Part shown: positions 1-10,014 of the stretch, in pieces | How the letters are laid out: every line of letters starts with the position of its first letter | Position numbering within the stretch: the first letter of the stretch is position 1 | The notes under the pieces: generated by a model | What the model was told of the DNA's origin: nothing | The model's input: only the letters and a program-made list of their open reading frames with translations | Databases searched by the model: none | Assembly: GCF_900188115.1 (NCBI RefSeq) | Contig: NZ_FZNW01000018.1 | Location: 1-64,000, forward strand | Direction: 5' to 3' | DNA: 64,000 bases | Origin: Haloechinothrix alba | GTDB taxonomy: Bacteria > Actinomycetota > Actinomycetes > Mycobacteriales > Pseudonocardiaceae | Made by a program: the position numbers and the translations under genes

Positions 1-87
1 TACGGCCACCACAGCCCCACCGCCCTCATCGCCATGATCTACCTCTGCGCCGGAGGCATCACCATCACACTCCCCACACAAACCTGA
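1..87 (+). pseudogene. C-terminal end of an IS transposase (cut by window edge)
   Basis: The first 28 codons are open from the window edge to a TGA and read YGHHSPTALIAMIYLC followed by AGGITITLPTQT. This is the kind of C-terminus found in actinobacterial IS5-like DDE transposases. Only the tail is visible, so I cannot tell whether the element is intact to the left. No terminal inverted repeat could be identified in the next 130 bases. Confidence 0.55.
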
Positions 88-224
88 GGAGTCCCTCATT
101 CAGCGCGCGTCCGCGAACGCCCGTTCCTGTCGGTGCCTTCCGCTATGTTCGGCACAGCCCGAAGCCCCTCGTGGTCTTCCCTCGACGGACTCGGCCACGG
201 CGCACATCACGGAAGGTGACGACC

Positions 225-686
225 ATGCCCAAGCCCATTCCGGACAACTATCCGCGCGTGATCCCGCATCTGAGCGTCAACGGCGCAGCCGAGGCGATCA
301 CCTTCTACAGCGAGGTCTTCGGCGCCACGGAGCGCGGTGAACGCTTCACCACGCCGGACGGCAGCATCGCGCACGCGGAGCTGCAGGTCGGGGACGCGGT
401 CATCATGCTGGCCGACGAGGACCCCGAGTTCGGCAACCGCGGTCCCCACGCGTTCGGCGGCACGCCGGTGACCATCATGCTCTACGTCGAGGATGTCGAC
501 GCGACGGTGCAGCGTGCCGTGCAGAACGGGGCCACGCTGGAGCAGCCGGTGACCGACGAGTTCTACGGTGATCGCGTCGGGCGGGTCACTGACCCCTTCG
601 GGTACGCGTGGCACGTCGCTACCCATGTCGAGGACGTCTCGGACGAGGAGATGGCCCAGCGGGCCGCCGCGCTGTTCGGCAGCTGA
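225..686 (+). CDS. VOC-superfamily (glyoxalase/PhnB-like) protein
   Basis: A 153-residue single-domain protein of the vicinal oxygen chelate fold, PhnB-like subgroup. The text IPHLSVNGAAEAITFYSEVFGA near the start and the C-terminal block VGRVTDPFGYAWHVATH are the two typical ends of this fold. The ATG at 225 is chosen because GGAAGG lies 8 bases upstream, and the longer open frame to 171 has no family similarity. VOC proteins of this subgroup are usually small cytoplasmic enzymes or binding proteins of unknown substrate, and nothing nearby fixes its role. It is monocistronic and converges on the acyl-CoA dehydrogenase genes. Confidence 0.8.
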   Translation: MPKPIPDNYPRVIPHLSVNGAAEAITFYSEVFGATERGERFTTPDGSIAHAELQVGDAVIMLADEDPEFGNRGPHAFGGTPVTIMLYVEDVDATVQRAVQNGATLEQPVTDEFYGDRVGRVTDPFGYAWHVATHVEDVSDEEMAQRAAALFGS

Positions 687-709
687 CCCCGGAGCACGGT
701 TCGCGATGG

Positions 710-762
710 GAGCTGAATGACGCTTTCGGTCTATCTGCGGGACCGAAAGCGTCATTCAGCTC
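710..762. repeat. Palindromic intergenic element, family A (perfect 22-bp stem)
   Basis: A perfect inverted repeat with 22-bp arms (710-731 and 741-762) around a 9-base loop. The core GAATGACGCTTTC recurs at 13081-13155 and 14942-14990. It sits between the convergent VOC and acyl-CoA dehydrogenase genes and could end transcription from both sides, although there is no U-tract. Confidence 0.85.
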
Positions 763-775
763 ATGCTCGTCGCGA

Positions 776-830
776 TGGAGCCAGGGTGACCGCGGTTCCT
801 TCTATGGAGCCGAACGTGACATTCGGCTCC
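776..830. repeat. Palindromic intergenic element, family B (degraded copy)
   Basis: The stretch contains GGAGCCGAA, seven bases, TTCGGCTCC (806-830). Its left half, TGGAGCCAGGGTGAC then TTCCT, aligns with the full element at 24315-24369. Pairing of the outer arms is partly lost. It lies directly after the family A element and before the end of the acyl-CoA dehydrogenase gene. Confidence 0.65.
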
Positions 831-840
831 ACTCCTGGGG

Positions 841-2052
841 CTACTTCAGCTCCGAGCTGCTCTTGCCGAGCAGCTTGCGTGCGACGATGAGTTGCTGGAT
901 CTGCTGGGTTCCCTCGAAGATGTCCAGGATCTTGCTGTCCCTGCTCCACTTCTCCAGCAGGCTCTGCTCGCTGTAGCCGAGGGTGCCGCACAGCTCGACG
1001 CAGCGCAGCGTGATGTCCACGACCGAGCGTCCGGCCTTGGCCTTGGACATGGACGCTTCCAGCGAGTTGGGCTCGCGGTTGTCGGCCATCCATGCCGCGC
1101 TCATCGTCATCAGGTGGGCAGCCTCGTAGTCGGATTCCAGCTGCAGGTAGGTGGCCGCGGCCGCGGGCTGGGCGTTGGCGGGCCGGTCGTAGTCGACCTC
1201 GATTCCCGCCTCGGAGAGCAGGCGAGCTGTCTCGTCGAGGGCGGCACGGGCCACGCCGACACCCATCGCCGCCACGAGCGGGCGGGTGTTGTCGAAGGTC
1301 TCCATGACCCCGGCGAAGCCCTTCTTGGTGTCGATCTCCGGGCTGCCGAGGAGGTTCTCCTTGGGCACGCGGCAGTTCTCGAGGCGGATGACCGCGGTGT
1401 CGGAGGCCTTGATGCCGAGCTTGTGCTCCAGGCGCTCCACCCGGATGCCCGGACGGGACTTCTCCACCACGAACGACTTGATCGCGGCACGGCCTTTGTT
1501 CTTGTCCAGAGTGGCCCACACGACGACCGAGTCGGCGCGTTCGCCGGCCGTGACGAAGATCTTCTCGCCGTTGAGCACGTACTCGTCGCCGTCGAGCTCC
1601 GCGGTGGTCGACACGGCTGCGGAGTCCGAGCCGAAGTGCGGCTCGGTGATGGCCATCGCCGCCCACGTTCCGGCGAAACGCTCGAGCTGCTCGGGGTCGG
1701 CGACCGAGGCGATGGCGGCGTTGCCGAGGCCCTGCCGGGGCATCGACAGCAGCAGCGCGACATCGCCCCAGCACATCTCGATGGTTCCGACGACGGTACG
1801 GAGGTTGGCGCCGTTGACGTTCTTCTTGCCGCCCTCGTCGTTGTCGTCCTTGCGGACGCCGGACGCTCCGGCACCGCCTTCACCGGAGGAGTTCAACCCG
1901 TCGATGAGCGAGGCGAGCATGTCCAGTTCCGAGGGGTAGCTGTGCTCGGCCCGGTCGTACTTGCGGGAGATGGGCCGGAAGACCTCGTTCGCCGCCTGGT
2001 AGGCCTGGTTGACCAGCGCCTCGGCCTTCTTCGGGATCTCAAGATTGATCAT
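841..2052 (-). CDS. Acyl-CoA dehydrogenase (FadE-type)
   Basis: A 403-residue flavoprotein of the acyl-CoA dehydrogenase family, which introduces the trans-2,3 double bond in the first step of beta-oxidation. Visible blocks are AITEPHFGSDSAAVST (FAD/substrate-binding middle domain), LNGEKIFVTAGERAD, and the C-terminal ILDIFEGTQQIQQLIVARKL, which carries the EGT glutamate typical of the catalytic base region. A low-complexity insertion, SGEGGAGASGVRKDDNDEGGKK, interrupts the N-terminal helical domain around residues 55-78. It is second in a minus-strand pair, 84 bases after the other dehydrogenase, and faces fadA-fadB across the TetR gene. The acyl-chain specificity cannot be read from sequence. 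Confidence 0.9.
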   Translation of the reverse strand: MINLEIPKKAEALVNQAYQAANEVFRPISRKYDRAEHSYPSELDMLASLIDGLNSSGEGGAGASGVRKDDNDEGGKKNVNGANLRTVVGTIEMCWGDVALLLSMPRQGLGNAAIASVADPEQLERFAGTWAAMAITEPHFGSDSAAVSTTAELDGDEYVLNGEKIFVTAGERADSVVVWATLDKNKGRAAIKSFVVEKSRPGIRVERLEHKLGIKASDTAVIRLENCRVPKENLLGSPEIDTKKGFAGVMETFDNTRPLVAAMGVGVARAALDETARLLSEAGIEVDYDRPANAQPAAAATYLQLESDYEAAHLMTMSAAWMADNREPNSLEASMSKAKAGRSVVDITLRCVELCGTLGYSEQSLLEKWSRDSKILDIFEGTQQIQQLIVARKLLGKSSSELK

Positions 2053-2136
2053 GAGTGTGTCTCCTGAAACTGACGTCGTGTGTGGGGCAGTGGGTCCTTG
2101 CCGGGTCTGCGGGCCGTGCAGGCCGCAGGTGCCCGT

Positions 2137-3507
2137 CTAGACCAGGACCGTGCCTTCCATCACGCCGATGGCGCGCAGGTCGCGGTACCAGCGCTCGACC
2201 GGGTGTTCCTTGGTGTAGCCGTGCCCGCCGAGGAGCTGGACGCCGGCGCTGCCGATGAACATGCCCTTGTCGGCGGCCAGCTTGCGCGCGAGTGCGACCT
2301 CGCGGGCGTAGGGCAGGCCCTGCTCGGCGCGTGCCGCGGCGCGCAGTGTCACCAGCCGGATGCTCTCCAGCTCGATGGCGATGTCGGAGACCTGGAATGC
2401 CACGCCTTGCCGGTGGCTGATCGGCTCACCGAACGCCACCCGCTCGTTGACGTACGGGATGACGTAGTCGAGCACGGCCTTGCCGGTGCCTGCTGCCAGG
2501 GCGCACCAGCCGAGCCGGGACAGCCGCACCACCTCGGTGAAGGCGTCCGGGTCCCCTCCCGCGATCAGTGAGCCCGCCGGGAGCGAGACGTTGTCCAGGT
2601 GCACGCTGGCCGTGGCGGCGCCACGCAACCCCATCGCGGGGTCGGGCTCGGTCGATACGCCCGCCGTGGAGGCCTCGACGAGGAACAGTGCGGGGCGGTG
2701 TCCGTTCTGGCCCTCGAGGTCGGCCGAGACCACGAACAGCTCCGCCTCGGCGGCACGGGGAACCAGTGCCTTGACGCCGTCCAGCTGGTAACCCTTCGGG
2801 GTGCGTTTGGCCCGGGTGCGGGGGCGCAGCGGGTCGAACAGCGGGGCGTGCTCGGCGAGCGCCAGGGCCGCGGCCGGTACGTTCTCGCCGGTGAACGCCG
2901 GGAGGTAGGTGGCCTGCTGGTCGGCGTCACCCCACTGCGCGAGCGTGGTGCTCACCGCGGACGGCGCGAGCGTGGCCACGGCAAGGCCCATGTCCCCGTG
3001 CGCGAGTGCCTCGGCGACCAGCACGTTGGTGACCACGTCCCGCTCGGTGCCGAAACCGCCGACGTCCTCGGGGATGCCCATCATCCCAATGCCCAGCTCG
3101 GCGGCGCGGGTGAGTAGCCCGTCCGGGGTCTGGCACTTGGCGTCGGCGTCCGGTGCGGCCGGGCGGAGCTGCTCGGCGGCGAAGTCGCGGACGGTGTCGA
3201 CGATCATCTGCTGCTCGTCGGTGGGGTTGAGGTCGAACAACCCGCGCTCGCTCGCCGGGCCGAGCCTGGCGGGCTTGTCGAGTTTCCGGGTGGCCTGGAA
3301 GGTGCGGTTCGCCGCCCCGACAGCACGGAAGCCGTACTTGGTCGAGCCGTGCACGAGGTCCTCGAGCGGCTTGCGGAGACCGACCCTGTCGATCACCCGC
3401 GAGCTCGCGACCTTGTTCAGTGCGGCGAGACCGGCTCCCATCGCGTCGCGCTTCCTCGGCGGGTGCCCGCCTTGCTTGTTCTTCGGAGTGGGTACGGCGT
3501 CAGACAC
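2137..3507 (-). CDS. Acyl-CoA dehydrogenase (FadE-type)
   Basis: A 456-residue acyl-CoA dehydrogenase paralogue. The N-terminal ~75 residues are an extra basic segment, and the family domain starts near FDLNPTDEQQMIVDTVRDFAAEQLRP. The C-terminus carries the GGHGYTKEHPVERWYRDLRAIGVMEGT block and stops only four residues later, shorter than most relatives. GTG at 3507 is chosen because GGGAGAG precedes it; the open frame extends to 3603 without another good ribosome site. It is the promoter-proximal gene of the fadE pair, probably controlled by the tandem TetR protein encoded just upstream. Confidence 0.88.
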   Translation of the reverse strand: MSDAVPTPKNKQGGHPPRKRDAMGAGLAALNKVASSRVIDRVGLRKPLEDLVHGSTKYGFRAVGAANRTFQATRKLDKPARLGPASERGLFDLNPTDEQQMIVDTVRDFAAEQLRPAAPDADAKCQTPDGLLTRAAELGIGMMGIPEDVGGFGTERDVVTNVLVAEALAHGDMGLAVATLAPSAVSTTLAQWGDADQQATYLPAFTGENVPAAALALAEHAPLFDPLRPRTRAKRTPKGYQLDGVKALVPRAAEAELFVVSADLEGQNGHRPALFLVEASTAGVSTEPDPAMGLRGAATASVHLDNVSLPAGSLIAGGDPDAFTEVVRLSRLGWCALAAGTGKAVLDYVIPYVNERVAFGEPISHRQGVAFQVSDIAIELESIRLVTLRAAARAEQGLPYAREVALARKLAADKGMFIGSAGVQLLGGHGYTKEHPVERWYRDLRAIGVMEGTVLV

Positions 3508-3548
3508 GGTCACTCTCCCATCGGCCGCGCACGGCCGTCGCGATAACC

Positions 3549-3560
3549 TACTCGTGAGTA
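3549..3560. promoter_or_regulatory. TetR-type operator candidate before the fadE pair
   Basis: TACTCGTGAGTA has perfect 5-base arms around GT and lies 42 bases before the dehydrogenase start. Related TACTC/GAGT half-sites occur at 4896-4910 and 4963-4967 in the regulator-fadA interval, which suggests one regulator for all three transcription units. Confidence 0.4.
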
Positions 3561-3613
3561 AAGTAAACCCTTGGAGCTGGTTCGCGCCAGTGGGGTCGGT
3601 CACCTCATCGGGG

Positions 3614-4819
3614 CTAAAGCCCGAGCGCTGTCGCCATCAGGGTCTCGAGCTCGGCTCGAATGCCGGGTCTGGCCGTGATGCGCCGGGTCCGTAGCAGGTC
3701 GTTGGCGATGGTCAGCGCGATGTGCACGATGATCCTGCCTTCCTGGGTGTCGCGCTCCGGCTGGAGCGCACACAGCAGGCGTACCCACTCGCTGACGTAG
3801 TCACGCTGCACGCGCCGCAGCTCGGCGCGCTCGCCCTCGGACAGGGCGCTCATCTGCTGACCGACCCCCAGCAGGTCCGCATGCGCGAACATGGTCTCCA
3901 CATAGCTGCTGATCAGGCCGCGCAGCGCTGCGGTCTCGTCGGTCGCGGTCTCGGAGACGCGCTGCCTGCCGCGTTCGAGGCGGTCGGTCACCCGCTGCGA
4001 GACGGCAAGGAACAGGGCAGCCTTGCTCGGGAAGTGCCGGTAGACGCTGGGCCCGCTGATACCGGCGGCGGCACCGATATCGTCCATGCTCACCTCGTGG
4101 AAGCCCCGTACCTGGAAGAGCCTGCCTGCCTCGGTGATCAGCTGCTCACGCCGCGAGGCGCGCAGCACCTGGGACTCGGTGACCTCGGCAGCGGTGTCGC
4201 GTGCCTGCGCGCCGGGCGCCGGAGGTGCGCTCTCCGGCAGCGTGCAGTGCAGCACCGCGCGGGCCCGCTCGGCGAGGACGCGTTCGAACCGGCGCTTGGC
4301 GATGCGGGTCGAGTGCATCGACGCGCTGCCGAACGTGCTCAGCGCCGCCCAGCACAGCAGCTCGGCATCGGCCTCGGCCAGCTCCGGGCGCACCGCGCGC
4401 AGCGCCCGTGTCCAGTTGTCGAGCAGCTCCCGGGAGCGGCGGCGCGTGGCGGCTCGATCGCTCTCGCGCATGTGCCTGCGTTGCGTTCGCCACAGCGCGG
4501 TGAGCTCGCGCCGCTCGACGGAGAGCTTCGCCATGGTCGCCAGCATGTCCTCGACCTGCTCGGCCGAGGGGTGGGGATCGGTCCCGATCGCCCTGTTGGT
4601 CGCCTCAGCCAGCTCGTCGACGCCGCTGAGCACCACGTGGGCGAGCATGTCCTGCTTGTCGGTGAAGTGCCGGTAGATCGCGGGCCCGGTCACGCCTGCC
4701 GCGGCCGCGATATCGGAGATGCCGACCTCGTGATAGCCGTGTGTCCGGAAGAGCTCGGCGGCCACCGCCGCGAGCTGGGCTTTCCGGTTGCGTGGCCGCG
4801 CTGCCGTCGTCCTGCTCAT
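3614..4819 (-). CDS. Tandem double-TetR transcriptional regulator
   Basis: A 401-residue protein with two complete TetR/AcrR units in one chain. Helix-turn-helix motifs sit at about residues 33-52 (VGISDIAAAAGVTGPAIYRHF) and 243-262 (VSMDDIGAAAGISGPSVYRHF), each followed by its own ligand-binding region. ATG at 4819 is taken because the family similarity starts there; the open frame to 4924 adds only AT-rich, promoter-like sequence. It lies between the fadE pair and divergent fadA-fadB, so it very likely represses these beta-oxidation genes in response to an acyl-CoA ligand. A single chain with two TetR units would make a pseudo-dimer that may bind asymmetrical operators. Confidence 0.88.
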   Translation of the reverse strand: MSRTTAARPRNRKAQLAAVAAELFRTHGYHEVGISDIAAAAGVTGPAIYRHFTDKQDMLAHVVLSGVDELAEATNRAIGTDPHPSAEQVEDMLATMAKLSVERRELTALWRTQRRHMRESDRAATRRRSRELLDNWTRALRAVRPELAEADAELLCWAALSTFGSASMHSTRIAKRRFERVLAERARAVLHCTLPESAPPAPGAQARDTAAEVTESQVLRASRREQLITEAGRLFQVRGFHEVSMDDIGAAAGISGPSVYRHFPSKAALFLAVSQRVTDRLERGRQRVSETATDETAALRGLISSYVETMFAHADLLGVGQQMSALSEGERAELRRVQRDYVSEWVRLLCALQPERDTQEGRIIVHIALTIANDLLRTRRITARPGIRAELETLMATALGL

Positions 4820-4894
4820 AGCCTGCTCGCGGCCTTGTCCACGGCGCGTGCCGGTCGCCTGGTTCCGGGCTGCTGATCGACCGTCATAGTGAAC

Positions 4895-4972
4895 ATACTC
4901 TAGCGCGAGTTGAATAGCTGACAACCCATTGACAACAGGGCGTTCAGGCGCATTATGTTAGTGAGTATTAGC
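4895..4972. promoter_or_regulatory. Divergent regulatory region between the double-TetR gene and fadA
   Basis: The interval holds ATACTC-TAGCGC-GAGT at 4895-4910, the AT-richer segment TGACAACCCATTGACAACAG, and GTTAGTGAGTATTAG near 4958-4971. The TACTC/GAGT words match the palindrome at 3549-3560. It is a plausible operator and promoter pair for the beta-oxidation operon, read from sequence only. Confidence 0.4.
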
Positions 4973-5031
4973 GCCACGAGGCAGTAGTGCTAGCTAGCGG
5001 ATGTCGCGTGCATCAGGAAGGACATGTTGGC

Positions 5032-6243
<1,212 letters not shown>

Positions 6244-6271
6244 CCGGGCAGCGCAAACGGCGAGGAGAGCG

Positions 6272-8446
6272 ATGACTGAATCCAAGACCATCCGTTGGGA
6301 GCAGGACTCCGACGGCATCGTGGTGCTGACGCTTGACGATCCCAACCAGTCGGCGAACACGATGAACACCGACTACATCGATTCGATGCTGGCGATCGTG
6401 GACCGTCTCGAGCAGGAGAAGGACTCGATCACCGGCGTGGTGGTCACCTCCGCGAAGAAGACCTTCTTCGCCGGTGGTGACCTCAACGACCTGATCCAGG
6501 CTCAGCCCGAACACGCTGAGCAGATGACCAGGATGGCCGACGAGCGGGTCAAGGCTCCGCTGCGCAAGCTGGAGACGCTCGGCAAGCCGGTCGTCGCAGC
6601 CATCAACGGCGCGGCACTCGGCGGCGGGCTCGAGATCGCGCTTGCCTGCCACCACCGCATCGCGGCCGACGTCAAGGGCAGCCAGATCGGCCTGCCCGAG
6701 GTCACCCTCGGGCTGCTGCCCGGCGGTGGCGGCGTGACCCGTACCGTCCGGCTGCTGGGTATCCAGAACGCCGTGCTCAACGTGCTGGCCGAGGGGCAGC
6801 GGTACAAGCCGCGCAAGGCCCAGGAGGTCGGCATCGTCGACGAGGTCGTCGACTCGATCGACGAGCTGCTGCCCAAGGCCAAGGAATGGATCAAGGCCAA
6901 CCCGGAAGGCGGGGTGCAGCCATGGGACAAGGACGGCTACAAGATCCCGGGCGGCACGCCGTCGAACCCGAGCTTCGCCGCGAACCTGCCCGCGTTCCCC
7001 GCGAACCTGCGCAAGCAGCTCAAGGGCGCGCCGATGCCCGCCCCGCGGGCGATCCTGGCCGCCGCGGTGGAGGGCTCGCAGGTCGACTTCGACACTGCCT
7101 CGAAGATCGAGTCGCGGTACCTGGTGCACCTGGCCACCGGGCAGGTGTCGAAGAATATGATCCAGGCGTTCTTCTTCGACCTGGAGACCATCAACAACGG
7201 CGGCAGCCGCCCGTCCGGCTACGACAAGCACACCGTGCGTAAGGTGGGTGTGCCCGGCGCGGGCATGATGGGCGCGGGTATCGCCTACGTCTCGGCCAAG
7301 GCCGGCATGGAGGTCGTGCTCAAGGACGTCAGCGTCGACAATGCCGAGAAGGGCAAGGACTACTCCCGCAAGCTGGAGGAGAAGGCGCTCTCCCGGGGCA
7401 AGACGACCCAGGAGAAGTCGGACGCCCTGCTCGACCGCATCACCACCACGGGCTCGCCGGAGGATCTCGACGGCGTCGACTTCGTGATCGAGGCGGTCTT
7501 CGAGAGCACCGACCTCAAGCACAAGGTCTTCCAGGAGATCGAGGACGTCGTCAACGAGGACGCGGTGCTCGGCTCGAACACCTCCACGCTGCCGATCACG
7601 GGCCTGGCCCAGGGGGTGAAGCGGCAGGAGGACTTCATCGGCATCCACTTCTTCTCGCCGGTGGACAAGATGCCGCTCGTGGAGATCATCTGCGGGGAGA
7701 AGACCTCGGACGCCACGCTGGCCAAGGTCTTCGACTACACCCTGGCGATCAACAAGACGCCGATCGTGGTCAACGACAGCCGCGGGTTCTTCACCAGCCG
7801 CGTCATCGGGACCTTCATCAACGAGGCCATCGCCGCGGTCGGTGAGGGTGTCGAGCCCGCGAGCATCGAGCAGGCGGGTTCGCAGGCCGGCTTCCCCGCG
7901 CCTCCGCTGCAGCTGTCCGACGAGCTCACCCTGACGCTGATGCAGAAGATCCGCAACGAGACCAGGGCCGGGGTCGAGGCGGCAGGCGGTACGTGGACAC
8001 CGCACGGCGCCGACTTCGTCGTGGACCGGATGGTCGACGAGTTCGACCGGCCCAGCAAGGCGGCAGGCGCCGGGTTCTACGAGTACGACGAGGACGGCAA
8101 GCGGTTCGGGCTGTGGCCGGGCCTGCGCGACGCGTTCAAGACCGACTCCGACGAGGTCCCGTTCGTCGACCTCCAGGAGCGGATGCTGTTCGTGCAGGCC
8201 ATCGAGACGGTCCGCTGCTTCGACGAGGGCGTGCTGAACTCGGTGGAGGATGCCAACATCGGCTCCATCTTCGGCATCGGCTTCCCGCCGTGGACCGGTG
8301 GTGTCGTGCAGTACATCAAGCAGTACCCTGGTGGGCTGCCCGGCTTCGTCGAGCGGGCTCGCGAGCTCGCAGCGAGGTACGGTTCCCAGTTCGAGCCTCC
8401 GCAGTCTCTTGTGGACAAGGCGAACAAGGGCGGAACCTTCGAGTAG
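6272..8446 (+). CDS. fadB: Multifunctional enoyl-CoA hydratase / 3-hydroxyacyl-CoA dehydrogenase, FadB
   Basis: A 724-residue fusion. Residues ~1-190 form an enoyl-CoA hydratase (crotonase) domain with the oxyanion-hole block AAINGAALGGGLEIALACH and the GLPEVTLGLLPGGGG active-site region. From ~320 a 3-hydroxyacyl-CoA dehydrogenase begins with the NAD fingerprint GVPGAGMMGAGIAY and carries the catalytic-histidine block IHFFSPVDKMPLVEII. A C-terminal HAD repeat follows. GGAGAG precedes the ATG. It hydrates enoyl-CoA and oxidises the 3-hydroxyacyl-CoA, handing 3-ketoacyl-CoA to FadA. A strong stem-loop terminates the operon 20 bases downstream. Confidence 0.96.
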   Translation: MTESKTIRWEQDSDGIVVLTLDDPNQSANTMNTDYIDSMLAIVDRLEQEKDSITGVVVTSAKKTFFAGGDLNDLIQAQPEHAEQMTRMADERVKAPLRKLETLGKPVVAAINGAALGGGLEIALACHHRIAADVKGSQIGLPEVTLGLLPGGGGVTRTVRLLGIQNAVLNVLAEGQRYKPRKAQEVGIVDEVVDSIDELLPKAKEWIKANPEGGVQPWDKDGYKIPGGTPSNPSFAANLPAFPANLRKQLKGAPMPAPRAILAAAVEGSQVDFDTASKIESRYLVHLATGQVSKNMIQAFFFDLETINNGGSRPSGYDKHTVRKVGVPGAGMMGAGIAYVSAKAGMEVVLKDVSVDNAEKGKDYSRKLEEKALSRGKTTQEKSDALLDRITTTGSPEDLDGVDFVIEAVFESTDLKHKVFQEIEDVVNEDAVLGSNTSTLPITGLAQGVKRQEDFIGIHFFSPVDKMPLVEIICGEKTSDATLAKVFDYTLAINKTPIVVNDSRGFFTSRVIGTFINEAIAAVGEGVEPASIEQAGSQAGFPAPPLQLSDELTLTLMQKIRNETRAGVEAAGGTWTPHGADFVVDRMVDEFDRPSKAAGAGFYEYDEDGKRFGLWPGLRDAFKTDSDEVPFVDLQERMLFVQAIETVRCFDEGVLNSVEDANIGSIFGIGFPPWTGGVVQYIKQYPGGLPGFVERARELAARYGSQFEPPQSLVDKANKGGTFE

Positions 8447-8466
8447 ACGGGAAAGCCTCCCCCAGC

Positions 8467-8504
8467 AGCGTGGCCCCGCGGGATCGATCCCGCGGGGCCA
8501 CGCT
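8467..8504. terminator. Perfect 38-base palindrome after fadB
   Basis: AGCGTGGCCCCGCGGGATC is followed immediately by its exact reverse complement, giving a GC-rich stem closed by ATCGAT. It lies between fadB and the convergent lipase gene, as expected for a bidirectional terminator. No T-run follows. Confidence 0.85.
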
Positions 8505-8517
8505 CATGCGTGCGAGC

Positions 8518-9795
8518 TCAGCAGGAGTCGCGTGGCTGCACGCCTGCGAACCTGCGGTCCAGCCATTCCAGCGCCATCGGCCCGCCGACGGCGACGCCAC
8601 CGATGTGCTCGGCGAGGGGGATCGCCGCCCACTGCACGCCGGCCCCCAGCTCGCAGTAGCGGTCCCGCAGCTGCCTGCCGACCGAGTACGGGATCAGCTC
8701 GTCGAGCGTTCCGTGGTACAGCAGTAACGGGGCCTGAGGAGCGTGCTGTCCCGCCCTGTTCTCGGCCAGCCGTTCCTGCCAGGCCGGGTCGTTCAGGGGA
8801 TCGTCCATAGTGGTGTAGTCGGTCAGCGCGCCGAACGGCGCTGCGGAGCCGAGCTCGGCGGTGCAGGACTGCTCGATGCGCTGGACCGTCCGCTCACCCC
8901 GGTCGTTGAGGATGTCCTCGAACGGCACGTCCTGGTAGGCATTCGCCAGCCCCAGGGCCGCGCCGAGCACCAGCCCGAACGCGGGGCCGCGCTCGTTGAA
9001 CTCCGCGACCTCGACGAGATCGGCGGGAACGCCACCGGGCGCGGCGCCGACGAGGTCGAGCTCGGGGGCATAGCGCGGGTGCAGCTCCGCGGCGAACGCG
9101 GCAGCCTGACCGCCCTGCGAGTAACCGGCGATCCCCACCGGCCCGCCGGCGGAGAGCCCGGCCCCGTCGGCGCGCTGCGCCGCGCGGGCGGCGTCGAGCA
9201 CGGCCGGACCTTCCGCCCGGCCGGTGGCGTAGGTGTGTGTGCCGGGTGTGCCGAGGCCCTCGTAGTCGGTGACGACGACGGCCCATCCCTTGGACAGCGC
9301 CTGCGCCAGCAGAGCGACCTCCTGCTCGGTGCCGGTGCGCAGCGCGTACGAGGGAGCGCAGTGGTCACCGATGCCGTGCGTGCCGACCGCGTAGCTCAGC
9401 AGCGGGCGGTCGCCGTCTCCCGACCATCCGGACCCGGGCAGGAGCAGGGTCGCCGACACGGCATTGTCCTCCCCGGTGGCCGAGGTGGATCGGTAGAGCA
9501 GCTGCCAGGCCCGCACCGGAACGTCGAGCACGCCGAACGGTTCGGCCCGCACGTCGACCTCGCGCTGCCGCAGCACCTCGCCCGGCTCGCCGTCCGGCAG
9601 CGGTTCCGGCGGGGTGTAGAAGGGATCCTCGGAGGGCGGTGGGGGCTCCTCCGCGTTCGCGGCCGCCCCTGTCGCGGGTGCGACAAGCCCGAGTAGCAGA
9701 CCCAGCAGCAGGCCGAGCGCGGTGATCGCCGCCGTCGGCTTCCGGTGCTGGAGCCGTCGCCGACGGCGGGGTCCGTGGCGTAGTTCCGATCGCAT
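8518..9795 (-). CDS. Secreted lipase / alpha-beta hydrolase (LIP family)
   Basis: A 425-residue exported hydrolase. The N-terminus has an arginine-rich n-region (RHGPRRRRRLQHRK), a hydrophobic core (ITALGLLLGLLLGLVA) and an AXA-like end (TGAAANA), so a signal peptide is clear. The nucleophile is the serine of GIAGYSQGG; TDYEGLGTPGTH and LLLYHGTLDELIP supply other blocks of the fungal-type secretory lipase family (acylglycerol hydrolysis). ATG at 9795 is chosen because GGAAAGG is upstream and the signal peptide begins there. It lies beside the fatty-acid degradation operon, consistent with scavenging extracellular lipid, though co-regulation is not shown. Confidence 0.88.
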   Translation of the reverse strand: MRSELRHGPRRRRRLQHRKPTAAITALGLLLGLLLGLVAPATGAAANAEEPPPPSEDPFYTPPEPLPDGEPGEVLRQREVDVRAEPFGVLDVPVRAWQLLYRSTSATGEDNAVSATLLLPGSGWSGDGDRPLLSYAVGTHGIGDHCAPSYALRTGTEQEVALLAQALSKGWAVVVTDYEGLGTPGTHTYATGRAEGPAVLDAARAAQRADGAGLSAGGPVGIAGYSQGGQAAAFAAELHPRYAPELDLVGAAPGGVPADLVEVAEFNERGPAFGLVLGAALGLANAYQDVPFEDILNDRGERTVQRIEQSCTAELGSAAPFGALTDYTTMDDPLNDPAWQERLAENRAGQHAPQAPLLLYHGTLDELIPYSVGRQLRDRYCELGAGVQWAAIPLAEHIGGVAVGGPMALEWLDRRFAGVQPRDSC

Positions 9796-9883
9796 GGGCG
9801 GCCCGACCTTTCCGGTAGAGTGGTAACAACAATTTTCAAAATATAGGACGGGCTCCGCATATCTGGCAATAGCCATTACCAAA

Positions 9884-9899
9884 CGCTCGTCTGCGAGCG
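9884..9899. promoter_or_regulatory. Operator-like palindrome before the TetR gene
   Basis: CGCTCG-TCTG-CGAGCG lies in the divergent interval between the lipase and the TetR gene, 115 bases before the regulator start. It is a candidate autoregulatory site. The neighbouring 9826-9846 stretch is unusually AT-rich and probably contains the lipase promoter. Confidence 0.35.
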
Positions 9900-10014
9900 G
9901 TACCGGTGGGCGCGTTCCCGGGCAGTACGGCGCGGTCGCGGCTACCGGAACCTGCCCTGGGATCCGGACCAGGGTCCGAAGGCAGCACGGCGGTGCCGAG
10001 GCGAAGGAGGGAAC

